Assembly: GCA_944321715.1 (NCBI GenBank)
Contig: CALUMJ010000004.1
Coordinates: 1-64,000, forward strand
Length of the DNA stretch: 64,000 bases
Reading direction: 5' to 3'
From: an uncultured Muribaculaceae bacterium
Lineage (GTDB): Bacteria; Bacteroidota; Bacteroidia; Bacteroidales; Muribaculaceae
The notes beneath the pieces were generated by a model. That model searched no databases. It was not told the origin of the DNA and saw nothing but the letters and a program-made list of their open reading frames with translations. The position numbers and the translations under genes were made by a program. This document shows, piece by piece, positions 34,298 through 44,134 of the stretch; positions within the stretch are counted from its first letter, which is position 1, and every line of letters begins with the position of its first letter.

Positions 34298-36973
34298 TTA
34301 TCGTCCGCTGTTTGTAATCATCGATTTTATTTTGTCGTTGAATTGCTTGCAGTCCATCAAGTCTTCGATAGTGAGGTGCATGCGGTAACGCCAGTAGTGA
34401 TGAGGATTTGCGGGAACGTTGATTTGCTCGTCGTTAGGATTCTCGCGCCTTATTTTTCCGTCGGTCGAGAGCCAGTCTTGCAGCGGCAATATTGTGAGCA
34501 TTGCCGGCGAGTTGAGGTGCATTGCTACGATGCGCTCGCATATCCACGGTTCGGCGTAATATGGTGCGTCGCCCCATTCATGCAACATGTAGTTGAAGAA
34601 GTGTTGCGTCTTTTCGCGATTTTCTTCCCACCAAGCCCTTATGCCCGGCATGTCGTGTGTCGAAGTCGTGCATACCGACATGTAGGGGTAGTTCAACGGG
34701 TTGCCAAATTCCTCTTTGGGGTCTTTGGGCATACGCTGTATTTCGAGCGAGAGGATTTGCAACTGCCTCATCACGGCCGGAACGCAGTCGGGTATCATGC
34801 CCAAGTCTTCGCCGCACACAAGCATGTCGGTTGCGCCGATTAGCGGCGGCAATTTCCACATGGCCTTGCCATACCAGAAATCGTTGTGGCGGTGGTAGAA
34901 GAAATCGTTGTAAAGGCGGTTGAAGCACCAGCGTTCGTAATCGTTGAGCGAGCGGTAAACGTAGGTGAACTGTGCCGAAATCCTCGGGTGGTATTTTCCC
35001 TTTTGCTCGTCGTCTTCGATGAAAAGGACTTCGTCGATAAGCCCAAGCAGGGCATTTTTGAGCTTGTTGTTTTTGTCGTTGGCTTCGAGTGTAGCGAAGT
35101 ATTTCTCAACTTTTGCCTGCGTGTCGTATTCTTCTTTCAGCCCATACCTGCCTGGTGCGCGGACGTAGAGGAAACGGTTCTTGGCTTCCTCGGTGTATTC
35201 GCCGAAGAAATCTTGCAAGAAGTAATCCATTATGTATGGATTGGTGTGCAAGTCCTTGTCTAACCAGAAGTCATACTGGTAGCGCATTTCATCCTCGGTA
35301 TATGGCAGGGCTGGATAGAACGTGCCGAGCAACCCGTGGGTGGCATTCATGGGGATTTGCCAGATGCGGAAAAATCCCAATATATGGTCGATGCGGTAGG
35401 CATCGAAGTATTCCGACATTTTGCGGAAGCGATTTTTCCACCATTTGAAGCCGTCTTTGTTCATTTCTTCCCAGTTGTAGGTAGGTAATCCCCAATTTTG
35501 CCCAAGCACCGAGAAATCGTCGGGCGGGGCACCGGCCTGGCAGTCGAGGTTGAACAGTCGAGGGTTTACCCATGCATCGACACTCTCGCGGCTTATGCCG
35601 ATAGGAATATCGCCTTTCAGCACTATGCCCTTGGAATGAGCATAATCGCGCACTTGGCGCAGTTGCTTGTCTAAGTGGAATTGCAGGAAGTAGAAGAATA
35701 GTATTTCTTGGCTGTTTTCGTTGCAGAATTTTCCTACCGATTCTTCGTCATACGAAGCATAGAAGCCCCATTGCGAGAAATCGGCCGTGCCCTTTGCATC
35801 GCGCAGCACGCAGAATGCGGCATAAGGTTTGAGCCAGTATTCGTTTGCGGCTACAAACTCCTTGAAAGCCTCGGATTGCAGTGTTTCGTCGCCGAATTGA
35901 GCGTAAAGGTCGCGTGCGTAACGCAGTTTCCACTCGTTCACTTGTTCGTAATCGACAGTTGGCAAGCTATTGAGCTCGGCAGCTTTGGCTTTGTACTCGG
36001 CGAGGCGTTCGGGGTCGCTGAGCGTTCCGATAGCTTCGGGGCGCAAGTACATTGGGTGCAAGGCGAAAGTCGAGTTTGAACTGTAGGGGTACGAATCGAC
36101 CCACGTGTGTGTCATCGTGGTGTCGTTGATAGGCAATATTTGTATGAACTTTTGTCCGGTAATGTATGCCCAGTCAACCAACTTGAACAAGTCGTAGAAA
36201 TCGCCCACGCCGAAGTCGTCGTTTGAACGCAGCGAGAACACAGGAACGGCTGTTCCGGCACCCTTCCAGTTGGGCAACGGGTTGTTGAAACCGTGCAGGG
36301 TGATGAAAGTCAACCCTTGCCCTATTTTGTAATAGATGGGGTTGAAGTAGCGGTTGTTGCAGTTTTCCCACGCCACCACTTCGTGTGTGTCTTTTTTCAG
36401 TATTAGGAACTTGTATTCAAATGGACCGTCGATGTCGGCTACCTTCATGGCAAAGAACCATTGAGGGAAACTGTAATCATTTAGGATTACGGCCATCTTG
36501 GGATTCCACTTGCCCAGCGCCTCGTTGCTTCCCGATACAGCCAGCACCTCGTCGTGCTTGATAATAGGGGCATTGATTCTGAACAGGATTTCACCGGCAT
36601 TGCCTGTGATGGGGCTTGGAGTTTTTTCGCGAGAGAAAATGCCTTGTGTGAAAGCCGATGAATAAAAAGGCTTGTCGGCTGGCACATCCTGCCAAATGTC
36701 GTGGATTTCGCAGTCTATTCCGCTTGTCAATAAAAGGCAATGGGGTTTGCCGAATTCGTTTCGTACAAATTGGCTGAAGTCGTTTTTTACAACATAACAA
36801 TAAGTGAACTCTTTCATCGAGTCGGGCAGCGTGAGCGTGTATGACCACGTGCTTTGTCCGTCAAAGTCCATCTTTATGAGGTGTTCTTCGTCGTTCCCGA
36901 TGGAATTACAGCTTACCAAATAAACCGACTCTCCCCAGTTGGTTCGATAATCGATATAAAATGTTAGCTTCAT
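34298..36973 (-). CDS. malQ: 4-alpha-glucanotransferase (amylomaltase, GH77) with CBM20 domains
   Basis: Transfers alpha-1,4-glucan chains between maltooligosaccharides in the cytoplasm, making glucose and longer chains. The 891 residues begin with two CBM20-type starch-binding domains (about 1-110 and 125-235; EVLAVSGSNEALGKWNPKMAV is the usual start of such a module). The GH77 domain follows, with YRIDHILGF (nucleophile Asp, about 528), CGEDLGMIPD (acid/base Glu, about 719) and THDMPGIRAW (stabilising Asp, about 771). There is no signal peptide. Size and N-terminal CBM20 pair fit the plant DPE2-like bacterial group. It lies 4 kb from the sus locus and probably uses the maltodextrins imported by it. 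Confidence 0.95.
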   Translation of the reverse strand: MKLTFYIDYRTNWGESVYLVSCNSIGNDEEHLIKMDFDGQSTWSYTLTLPDSMKEFTYCYVVKNDFSQFVRNEFGKPHCLLLTSGIDCEIHDIWQDVPADKPFYSSAFTQGIFSREKTPSPITGNAGEILFRINAPIIKHDEVLAVSGSNEALGKWNPKMAVILNDYSFPQWFFAMKVADIDGPFEYKFLILKKDTHEVVAWENCNNRYFNPIYYKIGQGLTFITLHGFNNPLPNWKGAGTAVPVFSLRSNDDFGVGDFYDLFKLVDWAYITGQKFIQILPINDTTMTHTWVDSYPYSSNSTFALHPMYLRPEAIGTLSDPERLAEYKAKAAELNSLPTVDYEQVNEWKLRYARDLYAQFGDETLQSEAFKEFVAANEYWLKPYAAFCVLRDAKGTADFSQWGFYASYDEESVGKFCNENSQEILFFYFLQFHLDKQLRQVRDYAHSKGIVLKGDIPIGISRESVDAWVNPRLFNLDCQAGAPPDDFSVLGQNWGLPTYNWEEMNKDGFKWWKNRFRKMSEYFDAYRIDHILGFFRIWQIPMNATHGLLGTFYPALPYTEDEMRYQYDFWLDKDLHTNPYIMDYFLQDFFGEYTEEAKNRFLYVRAPGRYGLKEEYDTQAKVEKYFATLEANDKNNKLKNALLGLIDEVLFIEDDEQKGKYHPRISAQFTYVYRSLNDYERWCFNRLYNDFFYHRHNDFWYGKAMWKLPPLIGATDMLVCGEDLGMIPDCVPAVMRQLQILSLEIQRMPKDPKEEFGNPLNYPYMSVCTTSTHDMPGIRAWWEENREKTQHFFNYMLHEWGDAPYYAEPWICERIVAMHLNSPAMLTILPLQDWLSTDGKIRRENPNDEQINVPANPHHYWRYRMHLTIEDLMDCKQFNDKIKSMITNSGR

Positions 36974-37148
36974 AAGTTGGTGAAAAATTTAATCTTGATA
37001 TTAGTTGAATTATGAGTATCAGAAATTTTTGCTAAAAATACACATTTTTGAGCAATATGGGGTTTTGAATGGCACAAAACTTTCTTGCACTTAAATTTTT
37101 TTATCACAACGGAGATGCTTGTGCGACATGCGTGTGCATGGAATCGTG

Positions 37149-38258
37149 TTACAAAGCCTTGGCAAATCGCAAGTATCCGCCTTTGTGGGGGAAATGCAGT
37201 GTGAGCAAGGTGAAGTTTTCGATGGTAGCATATACATCGTTGCTGAACGGGCGCATCATGGCATCGTACCATGTGAGGCTGTAATTGTCGATAAACCGAG
37301 ATGGCGTGATGTGTCCTTTGAGCATTCCGCAAGTCCATTGCTGCTGGTTCACTTGTGCGCCATCGACATATATGATGTCGTACCCGTCGCCATTTTTCAC
37401 GAGTGCCACTGTGTAGCGGCCTCCAGTCTTGAGCTTTGTTTCATCGAGATTTTTGTCGAAAAAAGTCCAAAAGCCCTCGTATGCGTCGCTTGATTGGTCG
37501 AAGTGCTGCGTGAGCGATTGCATGGTCCATGCGGTGCCAAGTTTCAGCTTCATGATGGGTTGTTTTTTCAGCACTATTCGTTCTATTTCCAGTCTTGAAG
37601 CAGGCCCGGCCAAAATTCCATATTGGGCATTGGCGGGGTAGGAAGTGCCTTCTATTTGGGCTATGTATATAGGCACTTTGTCGCCAACAGCGACAGATGT
37701 TGACTGCCCGTCATATTCCACGTTGACCACGTTGAAGCCAGTGTATAGGTCAACGCCCTTGTCGATTTCCACGGTTTTCAATATAGAAGTTTTGCCGTTC
37801 GCCACTTTGATTATGTTGACTGCCATGCGCCGGTAGGCGGTCAGGTCGTCGTAGGGATTTGTGTTGATGCATCGGAGTATTACGGCATGAAAGTTGAGGC
37901 TGTCGGTATATCCCCACACTAATCCGAATGCAGTGCTGCTGGTTTTCAGCGTTTTTCTGCTTGTCGTGTCGGTGTATTTGTAGGTTTTGTTTTCGGCGTT
38001 ATGCAAGTTGGCTATGCGGGCATAAAACTTGAATTTGTCTTGCCCTGTGGCTATTGTGTCGGTGATAATCAGGTCGTTGGAAAAGTTGTTGCTGATAATC
38101 AGTGAGTGTCCGGCACGTTGCATGTTACAGCCATCTGCTATTGCGGCATTGTGCAGGAACGGCGCAAAATCATTCAGGTATGAGGCATAATGGCTTTGCG
38201 AAAATGCAGCCATGCATGGCAGCAAGCAAGCGATGAGCGAGGCAAACAAGGTTTTCAT
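37149..38258 (-). CDS. Secreted protein of unknown function
   Basis: A 369-residue exported protein from the chosen ATG (MKTLFASLIACLLPCMAAFSQ), which gives a good signal peptide; the frame continues 31 codons upstream but into unlikely sequence that covers the promoter. The body looks beta-rich, with a segment like concanavalin-type or LamG-type folds (KFKFYARIANLHNAENKTYKY; TGFNVVNVEYDGQSTSVAVGDKVPIYIAQ). No catalytic motif is seen and I do not name a family. It is divergent from clpC. Confidence 0.72.
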   Translation of the reverse strand: MKTLFASLIACLLPCMAAFSQSHYASYLNDFAPFLHNAAIADGCNMQRAGHSLIISNNFSNDLIITDTIATGQDKFKFYARIANLHNAENKTYKYTDTTSRKTLKTSSTAFGLVWGYTDSLNFHAVILRCINTNPYDDLTAYRRMAVNIIKVANGKTSILKTVEIDKGVDLYTGFNVVNVEYDGQSTSVAVGDKVPIYIAQIEGTSYPANAQYGILAGPASRLEIERIVLKKQPIMKLKLGTAWTMQSLTQHFDQSSDAYEGFWTFFDKNLDETKLKTGGRYTVALVKNGDGYDIIYVDGAQVNQQQWTCGMLKGHITPSRFIDNYSLTWYDAMMRPFSNDVYATIENFTLLTLHFPHKGGYLRFAKAL

Positions 38259-38281
38259 GTCGCATGATGTTGGTATGATTA

Positions 38282-38289
38282 CAAAGTTA
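38282..38289 (-). promoter_or_regulatory. -7 element of the secreted protein gene
   Basis: On the minus strand this reads TAACTTTG, a match to TAnnTTTG, about 25 bases before the ATG at 38258. The -33 element is not clear. Confidence 0.5.
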
Positions 38290-38344
38290 ATAAAAAATAA
38301 AGGTTTTGTTATTCCGATGCGTCGAAAATTGTAATAGTTTAAGA

Positions 38345-38361
38345 TTGGCATAATAATTGCA
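38345..38361 (+). promoter_or_regulatory. Sigma-54-type promoter of clpC
   Basis: TTGGCATAATAATTGCA has the -24/-12 layout: GG at 38347-38348 and GC at 38359-38360 with exactly 10 bases between, within TGGCA and TTGCA. The start would fall near 38372, 16 bases before the ATG. I see no TAnnTTTG element here. Confidence 0.6.
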
Positions 38362-38387
38362 GAAGTCTATAAACAGGAGTGAATGTT

Positions 38388-40985
38388 ATGTTTGAATCAT
38401 TTTCGACAACAATAAGAAGAATCTTGGCTTGCAGCAAGGACGAGGCGGCAAGGTTGCGCAGCAGTGTGGTGATGCCCGAACACTTGATGCTGGGCATACT
38501 TCGTGACGGCAACAACAATGCAGCCACGCTGTTGCAGCTTGCAGGTGTTGACTTCGACAACTTGCGTTCTTTCTTGGAGGCAAATGCCGAGAGTGTCGTT
38601 TATGAATCGGGAAAGGCTCAGGAGAGTGACGATGACGATGATGACAGCGGAATTTTCAAGATAGTGGTCAGCAAGACTGCCAACTCGATATTGAGCGATG
38701 CCGTGACGGAAGCTGCCATGCGTCGCCAGTCGCCAGTTGATGCCGAGCATCTGTTGCTCGCCATGCTGCGCGACTCGAATAAAAGTTTTATTTACAGAAT
38801 TTTGAAGTATATGAAAGTTGATTATAAGAAAATAGAAAGCCACCTCGATGAGGTGCAGAACTATCCTACGTCGGGAGCAGGATTTGCCGAGAACGACGAG
38901 GACGACGATGCGGCATACGGAAATGGCCGTTCGGGAGGAGCAGGCAAGCCGTCGGGCAACGAAGGTAGCGAAGCCAAAAGTCGCACTGCTACCCGCAGCC
39001 GCAGCGAAACGCCTGTGCTTGACCAGTATGGCAAGGATATTACTCGCGATGCCGAGGACGACAAGCTCGACCCGGTGGTGGGGCGTGAACGAGAAATCGA
39101 GCGGCTTGCCCAGATATTGAGCCGCCGCAAGAAGAATAATCCGGTGTTGATAGGCGAACCTGGTGTGGGCAAGTCGGCAATCGTCGAGGGGCTTGCGATT
39201 CGCATCGTCAACCGCAAGGTGGCTCGCGTGCTGCTCGACAAACGTGTGATTGCGCTCGACATGGCTGCTGTCGTTGCCGGAACGAAATATCGCGGGCAAT
39301 TTGAAGAACGCATCAAGGCGATTATCGACGAAGTGAAGAAGAACCCAGATGTGATATTGTTTATCGACGAAATCCACACCATAGTGGGAGCCGGCGGTGC
39401 GACTGGTTCGATGGATGCCGCCAACCTGCTCAAGCCTGCGTTGGCTCGTGGAGAAATACAGTGCATAGGTGCAACTACGCTCGACGAGTACCGCAACAGC
39501 ATCGAAAAGGATGGCGCACTCGAACGTAGGTTTCAAAAAGTGATGGTCGAACCGACAACTGCAGAGGAAACACTTACCATATTGAACAATATCAAGGGGA
39601 AATATGAGGAACACCACGGCGTTACCTATACGCCCGAGGCTATCGAGGCGTGTGTGGCACTTACCGAAAGGTATGTATCGGACCGCAATTTCCCCGACAA
39701 GGCTATTGACGCACTCGACGAAGCTGGAGCCAAGGTGCGCATTACCAACGTGGAAGTACCCAAGGAGATTGAAGAATTAGAAAAACAAATACAAGATGTG
39801 CAGCGCAACAAGGTAAAGGCTGCGCAGGCACAAAACTTTGAAAGCGCAGCCAACTATCGCGACTTGCAAGAGAAACTAAGCGACCAGCTTGCCGACGAGA
39901 AGGAAAAATGGGAAGCTACATTGGCTACCCATCGAGAAATTGTCGATGAAAACAAGGTCGCCGAAGTGGTGGCAATGATGACTGGCGTGCCAGTGCAACG
40001 CATTGCCCAAGCCGAAGGTTTGCGCTTGCTCACAATGGGCGACGAGCTGAAGAAGTCAATAATAGGGCAAGATAACGCTATCGACAAGATTGCCAAGGCC
40101 ATACGTCGTAACAGGGTGGGGCTTAAAGACCCTAACAGACCTATCGGCACATTCATGTTCCTTGGCCCGACAGGTGTGGGCAAGACGCACTTGGCCAAGA
40201 AATTGTCGGAATTTTTGTTCAACTCGCCAGATGCGTTGATTCGCATCGACATGAGTGAGTATATGGAAAAATTCTCGTCATCGCGGCTTGTCGGTGCGCC
40301 CCCGGGATATGTAGGATATGAGGAGGGTGGACAGTTGACCGAGAAAGTGCGCCGCCACCCTTATTCGGTGGTTTTGCTCGACGAGATTGAGAAAGCTCAC
40401 CCCGACGTGTTCAACATGTTGTTGCAGGTGATGGACGAAGGCCGGCTTACCGACAGCCTTGGCCGTAGGGTAGATTTCAAGAACACGATTATAATCATGA
40501 CGTCAAACATCGGCTCGCGCGAAGTGAAAGAGATGAATGGCGGCGTGGGATTCAACACTGCTGTCAATAACAAGGAGTATAACGAAGGGATTGTGAGGAA
40601 AGCCCTCAACCGTCGTTTCTCACCTGAGTTCTTGAACCGTATCGACGACATCGTAATGTTTGAACAGCTCGGCCGCACCGAAATAGGGCAAATCATCGAC
40701 ATCGAGTTGGCGTCGTTCTATAAGCGTGTGGCAGAATTGGGCTTTGACCTGAAGCTCACGCAGGAAGCCAAGGATTTCATTGCCGACAAGGGATACGACC
40801 CAGCATTCGGGGCACGCCCGTTAAAACGAGCAATTCAGACGTATCTCGAAGATGTTCTTGCCGAGGTGTTGCTTGCCATTGGTCCATCTGCCGAAAAACG
40901 TGCCATAATGGTTGACAAGGTGGCTGGCGAAGACCGGCTTGCCGCGCACGTGGAAGTTGCCGACAGTGTGCAACGGTTGGCATAA
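38388..40985 (+). CDS. clpC: ATP-dependent Clp protease ATP-binding subunit ClpC
   Basis: AAA+ unfoldase that feeds proteins to ClpP. 865 residues from the ATG at 38388 ([11 protein letters not shown]), preceded by an unusual purine-rich AGGAG 8 bases upstream; a GTG three codons earlier is possible. Clp-N repeats (about 1-145) are interrupted by an acidic stretch (SDDDDDDSG). A long charged Gly/Ser linker (about 165-215) is followed by NBD1 with Walker [11 protein letters not shown] (about 250-259), the middle coiled coil (about 410-480), and NBD2 with [14 protein letters not shown] (about 587-600). The promoter looks sigma-54 dependent. Confidence 0.95.
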   Translation: MFESFSTTIRRILACSKDEAARLRSSVVMPEHLMLGILRDGNNNAATLLQLAGVDFDNLRSFLEANAESVVYESGKAQESDDDDDDSGIFKIVVSKTANSILSDAVTEAAMRRQSPVDAEHLLLAMLRDSNKSFIYRILKYMKVDYKKIESHLDEVQNYPTSGAGFAENDEDDDAAYGNGRSGGAGKPSGNEGSEAKSRTATRSRSETPVLDQYGKDITRDAEDDKLDPVVGREREIERLAQILSRRKKNNPVLIGEPGVGKSAIVEGLAIRIVNRKVARVLLDKRVIALDMAAVVAGTKYRGQFEERIKAIIDEVKKNPDVILFIDEIHTIVGAGGATGSMDAANLLKPALARGEIQCIGATTLDEYRNSIEKDGALERRFQKVMVEPTTAEETLTILNNIKGKYEEHHGVTYTPEAIEACVALTERYVSDRNFPDKAIDALDEAGAKVRITNVEVPKEIEELEKQIQDVQRNKVKAAQAQNFESAANYRDLQEKLSDQLADEKEKWEATLATHREIVDENKVAEVVAMMTGVPVQRIAQAEGLRLLTMGDELKKSIIGQDNAIDKIAKAIRRNRVGLKDPNRPIGTFMFLGPTGVGKTHLAKKLSEFLFNSPDALIRIDMSEYMEKFSSSRLVGAPPGYVGYEEGGQLTEKVRRHPYSVVLLDEIEKAHPDVFNMLLQVMDEGRLTDSLGRRVDFKNTIIIMTSNIGSREVKEMNGGVGFNTAVNNKEYNEGIVRKALNRRFSPEFLNRIDDIVMFEQLGRTEIGQIIDIELASFYKRVAELGFDLKLTQEAKDFIADKGYDPAFGARPLKRAIQTYLEDVLAEVLLAIGPSAEKRAIMVDKVAGEDRLAAHVEVADSVQRLA

Positions 40986-41003
40986 AACCACATAGAAATA
41001 AGT

Positions 41004-41040
41004 AAAAATGTCATATCGCGCATGGTATGGCATTTTTTTT
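41004..41040 (+). terminator. Terminator after clpC
   Basis: AAAATGTCAT near 41005-41014 pairs with ATGGCATTTT near 41027-41036 (one G-T pair), followed by T residues to 41040. It separates clpC from htpG. Confidence 0.75.
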
Positions 41041-41093
41041 GCTAATAGCTACAGGTGTATAATCATAGCAAAACAATTTAAAAGTATCAAGAT

Positions 41094-43142
41094 ATGCAAA
41101 AAGGTTCTATAGGGGTAACGACCGAAAATATATTCCCCGTAATAAAAAAATTCTTGTACAGCGACCACGAAATCTTCTTGCGCGAGCTTGTGTCTAACGC
41201 CGTCGATGCCACGCAAAAGCTGAAGACGCTTGCGGCGCATGGCGAATTTAATGGCCAGCTCGAAGGATTGAAAGTGAATGTAGCCATAGACAAGGAGAAA
41301 GGCACGCTTACCGTGTCGGACAACGGTATAGGAATGACTGCCGATGACATCGACAAGTATATCAACCAGATAGCATTCTCGGGAGCCGAAGAGTTCCTTA
41401 ACAAGTACAAGGATAATGCCAATGCCATCATAGGCCACTTCGGGCTTGGTTTCTACTCGGCATTCATGGTTGCCAAAAAGGTGGAAATACGTTCGTTGTC
41501 CTACAAGGATGGTGCGCAAGCCGTAAGCTGGGTTTGCGACGGGTCGCCCGAGTATGAGATGGCCGAAATAGAGAAAGCCGAACGTGGAACTGATATTATA
41601 CTTTACATCGAAGATGAGGAAGACAAGGAATTCCTCGAAACTTCACGCATCGAGGCTTTGTTGCGCAAGTATTGCAAATTCTTGCCAGTGCCAGTAGTCT
41701 TCGGCAAGGAGCAAGAGTGGAAAGATGGCAAGTATGTCGATACCGACAGGGATAACGTTATCAATAACATCGAACCGTTGTGGACTCGCAAGCCTACGGA
41801 GTTGAAAGATGAGGATTATTTGAAATTTTACCACGACATTCTGCCGGGGCAAGATGACCCGCTCTTCTGGATTCACCTCAATGTGGATTATCCATTCACG
41901 TTGACTGGTATATTGTATTTCCCTAAGATTAGGAACAACATAGAAATCAATAAGAACCGCATCCAGCTTTATTGCAATCAGGTGTTTGTTACCGATTCGG
42001 TAGAGGGTGTAGTTCCTGAATTCCTGATGCTGTTGCAAGGTGTGATTGACTCGCCCGATATTCCACTCAATGTGTCGCGTTCCTACCTGCAGAGCGACTC
42101 GAATGTGAAGAAGATAGCTTCGTATATCACCAAGAAAGTAGCATCGAGGCTTGAAGATATTGCCAAGAACGACCCGAAAAACTTTGAGGAAAAGTGGAAC
42201 GACATTAAGTTGTTTATCGAGTATGGTATGCTCACCGATGAGAAATTCTGCGAGCCGGCAATGAAGTTTGCGTTGGTTGAAGACACTGAGGGCAAATTCT
42301 TCAAGCTCGAAGATTACCGCAAGCTCATCGAGTCGGCACAAACCGACAAGGAGGGCAATGTGGTTTACCTGTATGCCACAGACAAGGAGCAGCAATATTC
42401 CTATATCAAGGCGGCTACCGACAAGGGTTACAGCGTGCTGTTGATGAACGGGCAGCTCGACGTGCACTTCATCGGAATGCTTGAGCAGAAAGTTGAAAAG
42501 AGCCGTTTCGTGCGTGTTGATGCCGATGTTATTGACAACATCATTCCGTCGGCCGACAAGAAAGAGGTTGACTTGACATCGTTGCAGCGCACCATGTTGA
42601 CGACATTGTTTAAGTCGCAAATTCCTGCCATCGAAAAGAGCGAGTTTTTCATCTCGTTTGAAGGACTTAGCCCCGAATCTCAGCCGATTGTAATTGTGCA
42701 AAGCGAATACATGCGACGCATGAAAGACATGGCCGCCCTGCAACCAGGCATGAGCTTTTATGGAGAATTGCCCGACAGCTATAACCTGACACTCAATGTC
42801 AACCACCCTGTGGTGAAACGAGTGCTTGAAGCTGCCGAAAGTGCCATAGGCACACAAGTCGGCGACTTGGACAATGAATTGGCCACCACCAATGCGGCCA
42901 TCAAGGCAATCAACGACTCCAAGACCGACGGTAAGGAACTCGATGAAGCCCAGAAACAGCAGCTTGCCGACAATGAAGCCAAAGCTGCCGACTTGCGCCA
43001 GAAACAGACTGCAGTCATTTCGGATTACGCATCGACGCAGGATTGCATCAAGCAACTTGTTGACATAGCATTGCTTGGTAATGGAATGCTCAAGGGCGAG
43101 GCCCTCAGCAAGTTCTTGCAACGCTCGGTGTCGCTGCTTTAA
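41094..43142 (+). CDS. htpG: Molecular chaperone HtpG (Hsp90)
   Basis: Cytoplasmic Hsp90 chaperone. 682 residues with the N-terminal GHKL ATP-binding domain: YSDHEIFLRELVSNAVDA (about 22-39, Glu for ATP hydrolysis and Asn for Mg), VSDNGIGM (about 72-79) and GHFGLGFYSAFMV (about 116-128). The middle domain carries NVSRSYLQSD (about 333-342; the catalytic-loop Arg). The C-terminal dimer domain is present. Its own terminator-like hairpin follows at about 43170. It lies 108 bases after clpC, separated by a terminator, so the two stress genes have separate starts. Confidence 0.97.
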   Translation: MQKGSIGVTTENIFPVIKKFLYSDHEIFLRELVSNAVDATQKLKTLAAHGEFNGQLEGLKVNVAIDKEKGTLTVSDNGIGMTADDIDKYINQIAFSGAEEFLNKYKDNANAIIGHFGLGFYSAFMVAKKVEIRSLSYKDGAQAVSWVCDGSPEYEMAEIEKAERGTDIILYIEDEEDKEFLETSRIEALLRKYCKFLPVPVVFGKEQEWKDGKYVDTDRDNVINNIEPLWTRKPTELKDEDYLKFYHDILPGQDDPLFWIHLNVDYPFTLTGILYFPKIRNNIEINKNRIQLYCNQVFVTDSVEGVVPEFLMLLQGVIDSPDIPLNVSRSYLQSDSNVKKIASYITKKVASRLEDIAKNDPKNFEEKWNDIKLFIEYGMLTDEKFCEPAMKFALVEDTEGKFFKLEDYRKLIESAQTDKEGNVVYLYATDKEQQYSYIKAATDKGYSVLLMNGQLDVHFIGMLEQKVEKSRFVRVDADVIDNIIPSADKKEVDLTSLQRTMLTTLFKSQIPAIEKSEFFISFEGLSPESQPIVIVQSEYMRRMKDMAALQPGMSFYGELPDSYNLTLNVNHPVVKRVLEAAESAIGTQVGDLDNELATTNAAIKAINDSKTDGKELDEAQKQQLADNEAKAADLRQKQTAVISDYASTQDCIKQLVDIALLGNGMLKGEALSKFLQRSVSLL

Positions 43143-43218
43143 GTGAAAAAGATGTTTTAGATAAATAATGGAAGGGCGATTTCGCTTCATGGCGATTTCG
43201 CCTTTTCATTTTTTGTTG

Positions 43219-43226
43219 TAAATTTG
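43219..43226 (+). promoter_or_regulatory. -7 element before kdsA
   Basis: TAAATTTG at 43219-43226 matches the -7 consensus; the -33 region is weak (TTTC-like). An imperfect hairpin of repeated GCGATTTCGC just upstream (43168-43194) probably ends the htpG transcript. Confidence 0.5.
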
Positions 43227-43312
43227 CACATTGTTGATTTTGGGCGCATTTGTGTCTTGCGATGCGGTCAAGATTGCATTGATGTTGTAAAAAACAATCG
43301 TTCGTTTCGATT

Positions 43313-44134
43313 ATGATAAAAGATTTGATGAGTTCGGCCACAGGCAATTTCTTCTTGCTGGCAGGGCCATGTGTCATTGAAGGAGAAGAAATGGCTATGG
43401 AGATTGCCGGCAGGGTGTCGGAAGTCGCAAGGCGGCTCGATATCCCATACGTGTTCAAGGGCAGCTACCGCAAGGCCAACCGTTCTCGGCTCGATTCCTT
43501 TACAGGTATCGGCGACTTGCAGGCCCTCGAAATACTGAAAAAAGTGAAAGAAGCATACGGCATACCTGTCGTGACCGACATACATAGTGCCGAAGAAGCG
43601 GCAATGGCTGCGGCGTATGTCGATATGTTGCAAATCCCGGCGTTCCTGTGCCGGCAAACCGATTTATTGGTTGCCGCCGCACGTACAGGCAAGATGATAA
43701 ATATCAAAAAAGGACAATTCCTTTCGCCCGAGGCAATGGCATTTGCCGTGCAGAAGGTGCGCGATGCCGGTAACGACAATGTGGCAGTGACCGAGCGCGG
43801 CACGACGTTTGGATATTACGACTTGGTGGTCGATTTTCGCGGCTTCACGGCCATGAAGGCTACAGGCTGTCCGGTGATTTATGATGCCACGCACTCGTTG
43901 CAGCAGCCCAACCAGCCCAAGGGTGTGACGGGCGGATTGCCGCACTTGATTGAGCCGATGGCTCGTGCCGCAGTCGCCGCCGGTGCCGATGGCATATTTA
44001 TCGAAACGCATCAAAATCCAGCGGTCGCCAAGAGCGACGGTGCCAATATGTTGCGGCTCGACCTTATAGAAGGCCTGCTTGAGCGGCTCACCGAGATAAG
44101 AATGACGATTAACAAGATTGACAGGCATGGATAG
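43313..44134 (+). CDS. kdsA: 3-deoxy-8-phosphooctulonate synthase
   Basis: Condenses arabinose 5-phosphate with phosphoenolpyruvate to KDO-8-phosphate for lipopolysaccharide. 273 residues with the family blocks FFLLAGPCVIEGEEMAMEIA (about 13-32), FKGSYRKANRSR (about 48-59) and VTDIHSAEEA (about 87-96). QIPAFLCRQTDLLVAAA (about 107-123), INIKKGQFLSP (about 129-139) and IYDATHSLQQPN (about 190-201) follow, with FIETHQNP (about 233-240) near the end. There is no signal peptide. It overlaps the next gene by 8 bases, so they are co-transcribed. Confidence 0.97.
   Translation: MIKDLMSSATGNFFLLAGPCVIEGEEMAMEIAGRVSEVARRLDIPYVFKGSYRKANRSRLDSFTGIGDLQALEILKKVKEAYGIPVVTDIHSAEEAAMAAAYVDMLQIPAFLCRQTDLLVAAARTGKMINIKKGQFLSPEAMAFAVQKVRDAGNDNVAVTERGTTFGYYDLVVDFRGFTAMKATGCPVIYDATHSLQQPNQPKGVTGGLPHLIEPMARAAVAAGADGIFIETHQNPAVAKSDGANMLRLDLIEGLLERLTEIRMTINKIDRHG

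Noticed and set aside
41643..43190. 515-codon open frame antisense to htpG
   Set aside because: Long antisense frames are common opposite strongly biased genes; the protein has no recognisable domain and htpG is certain.
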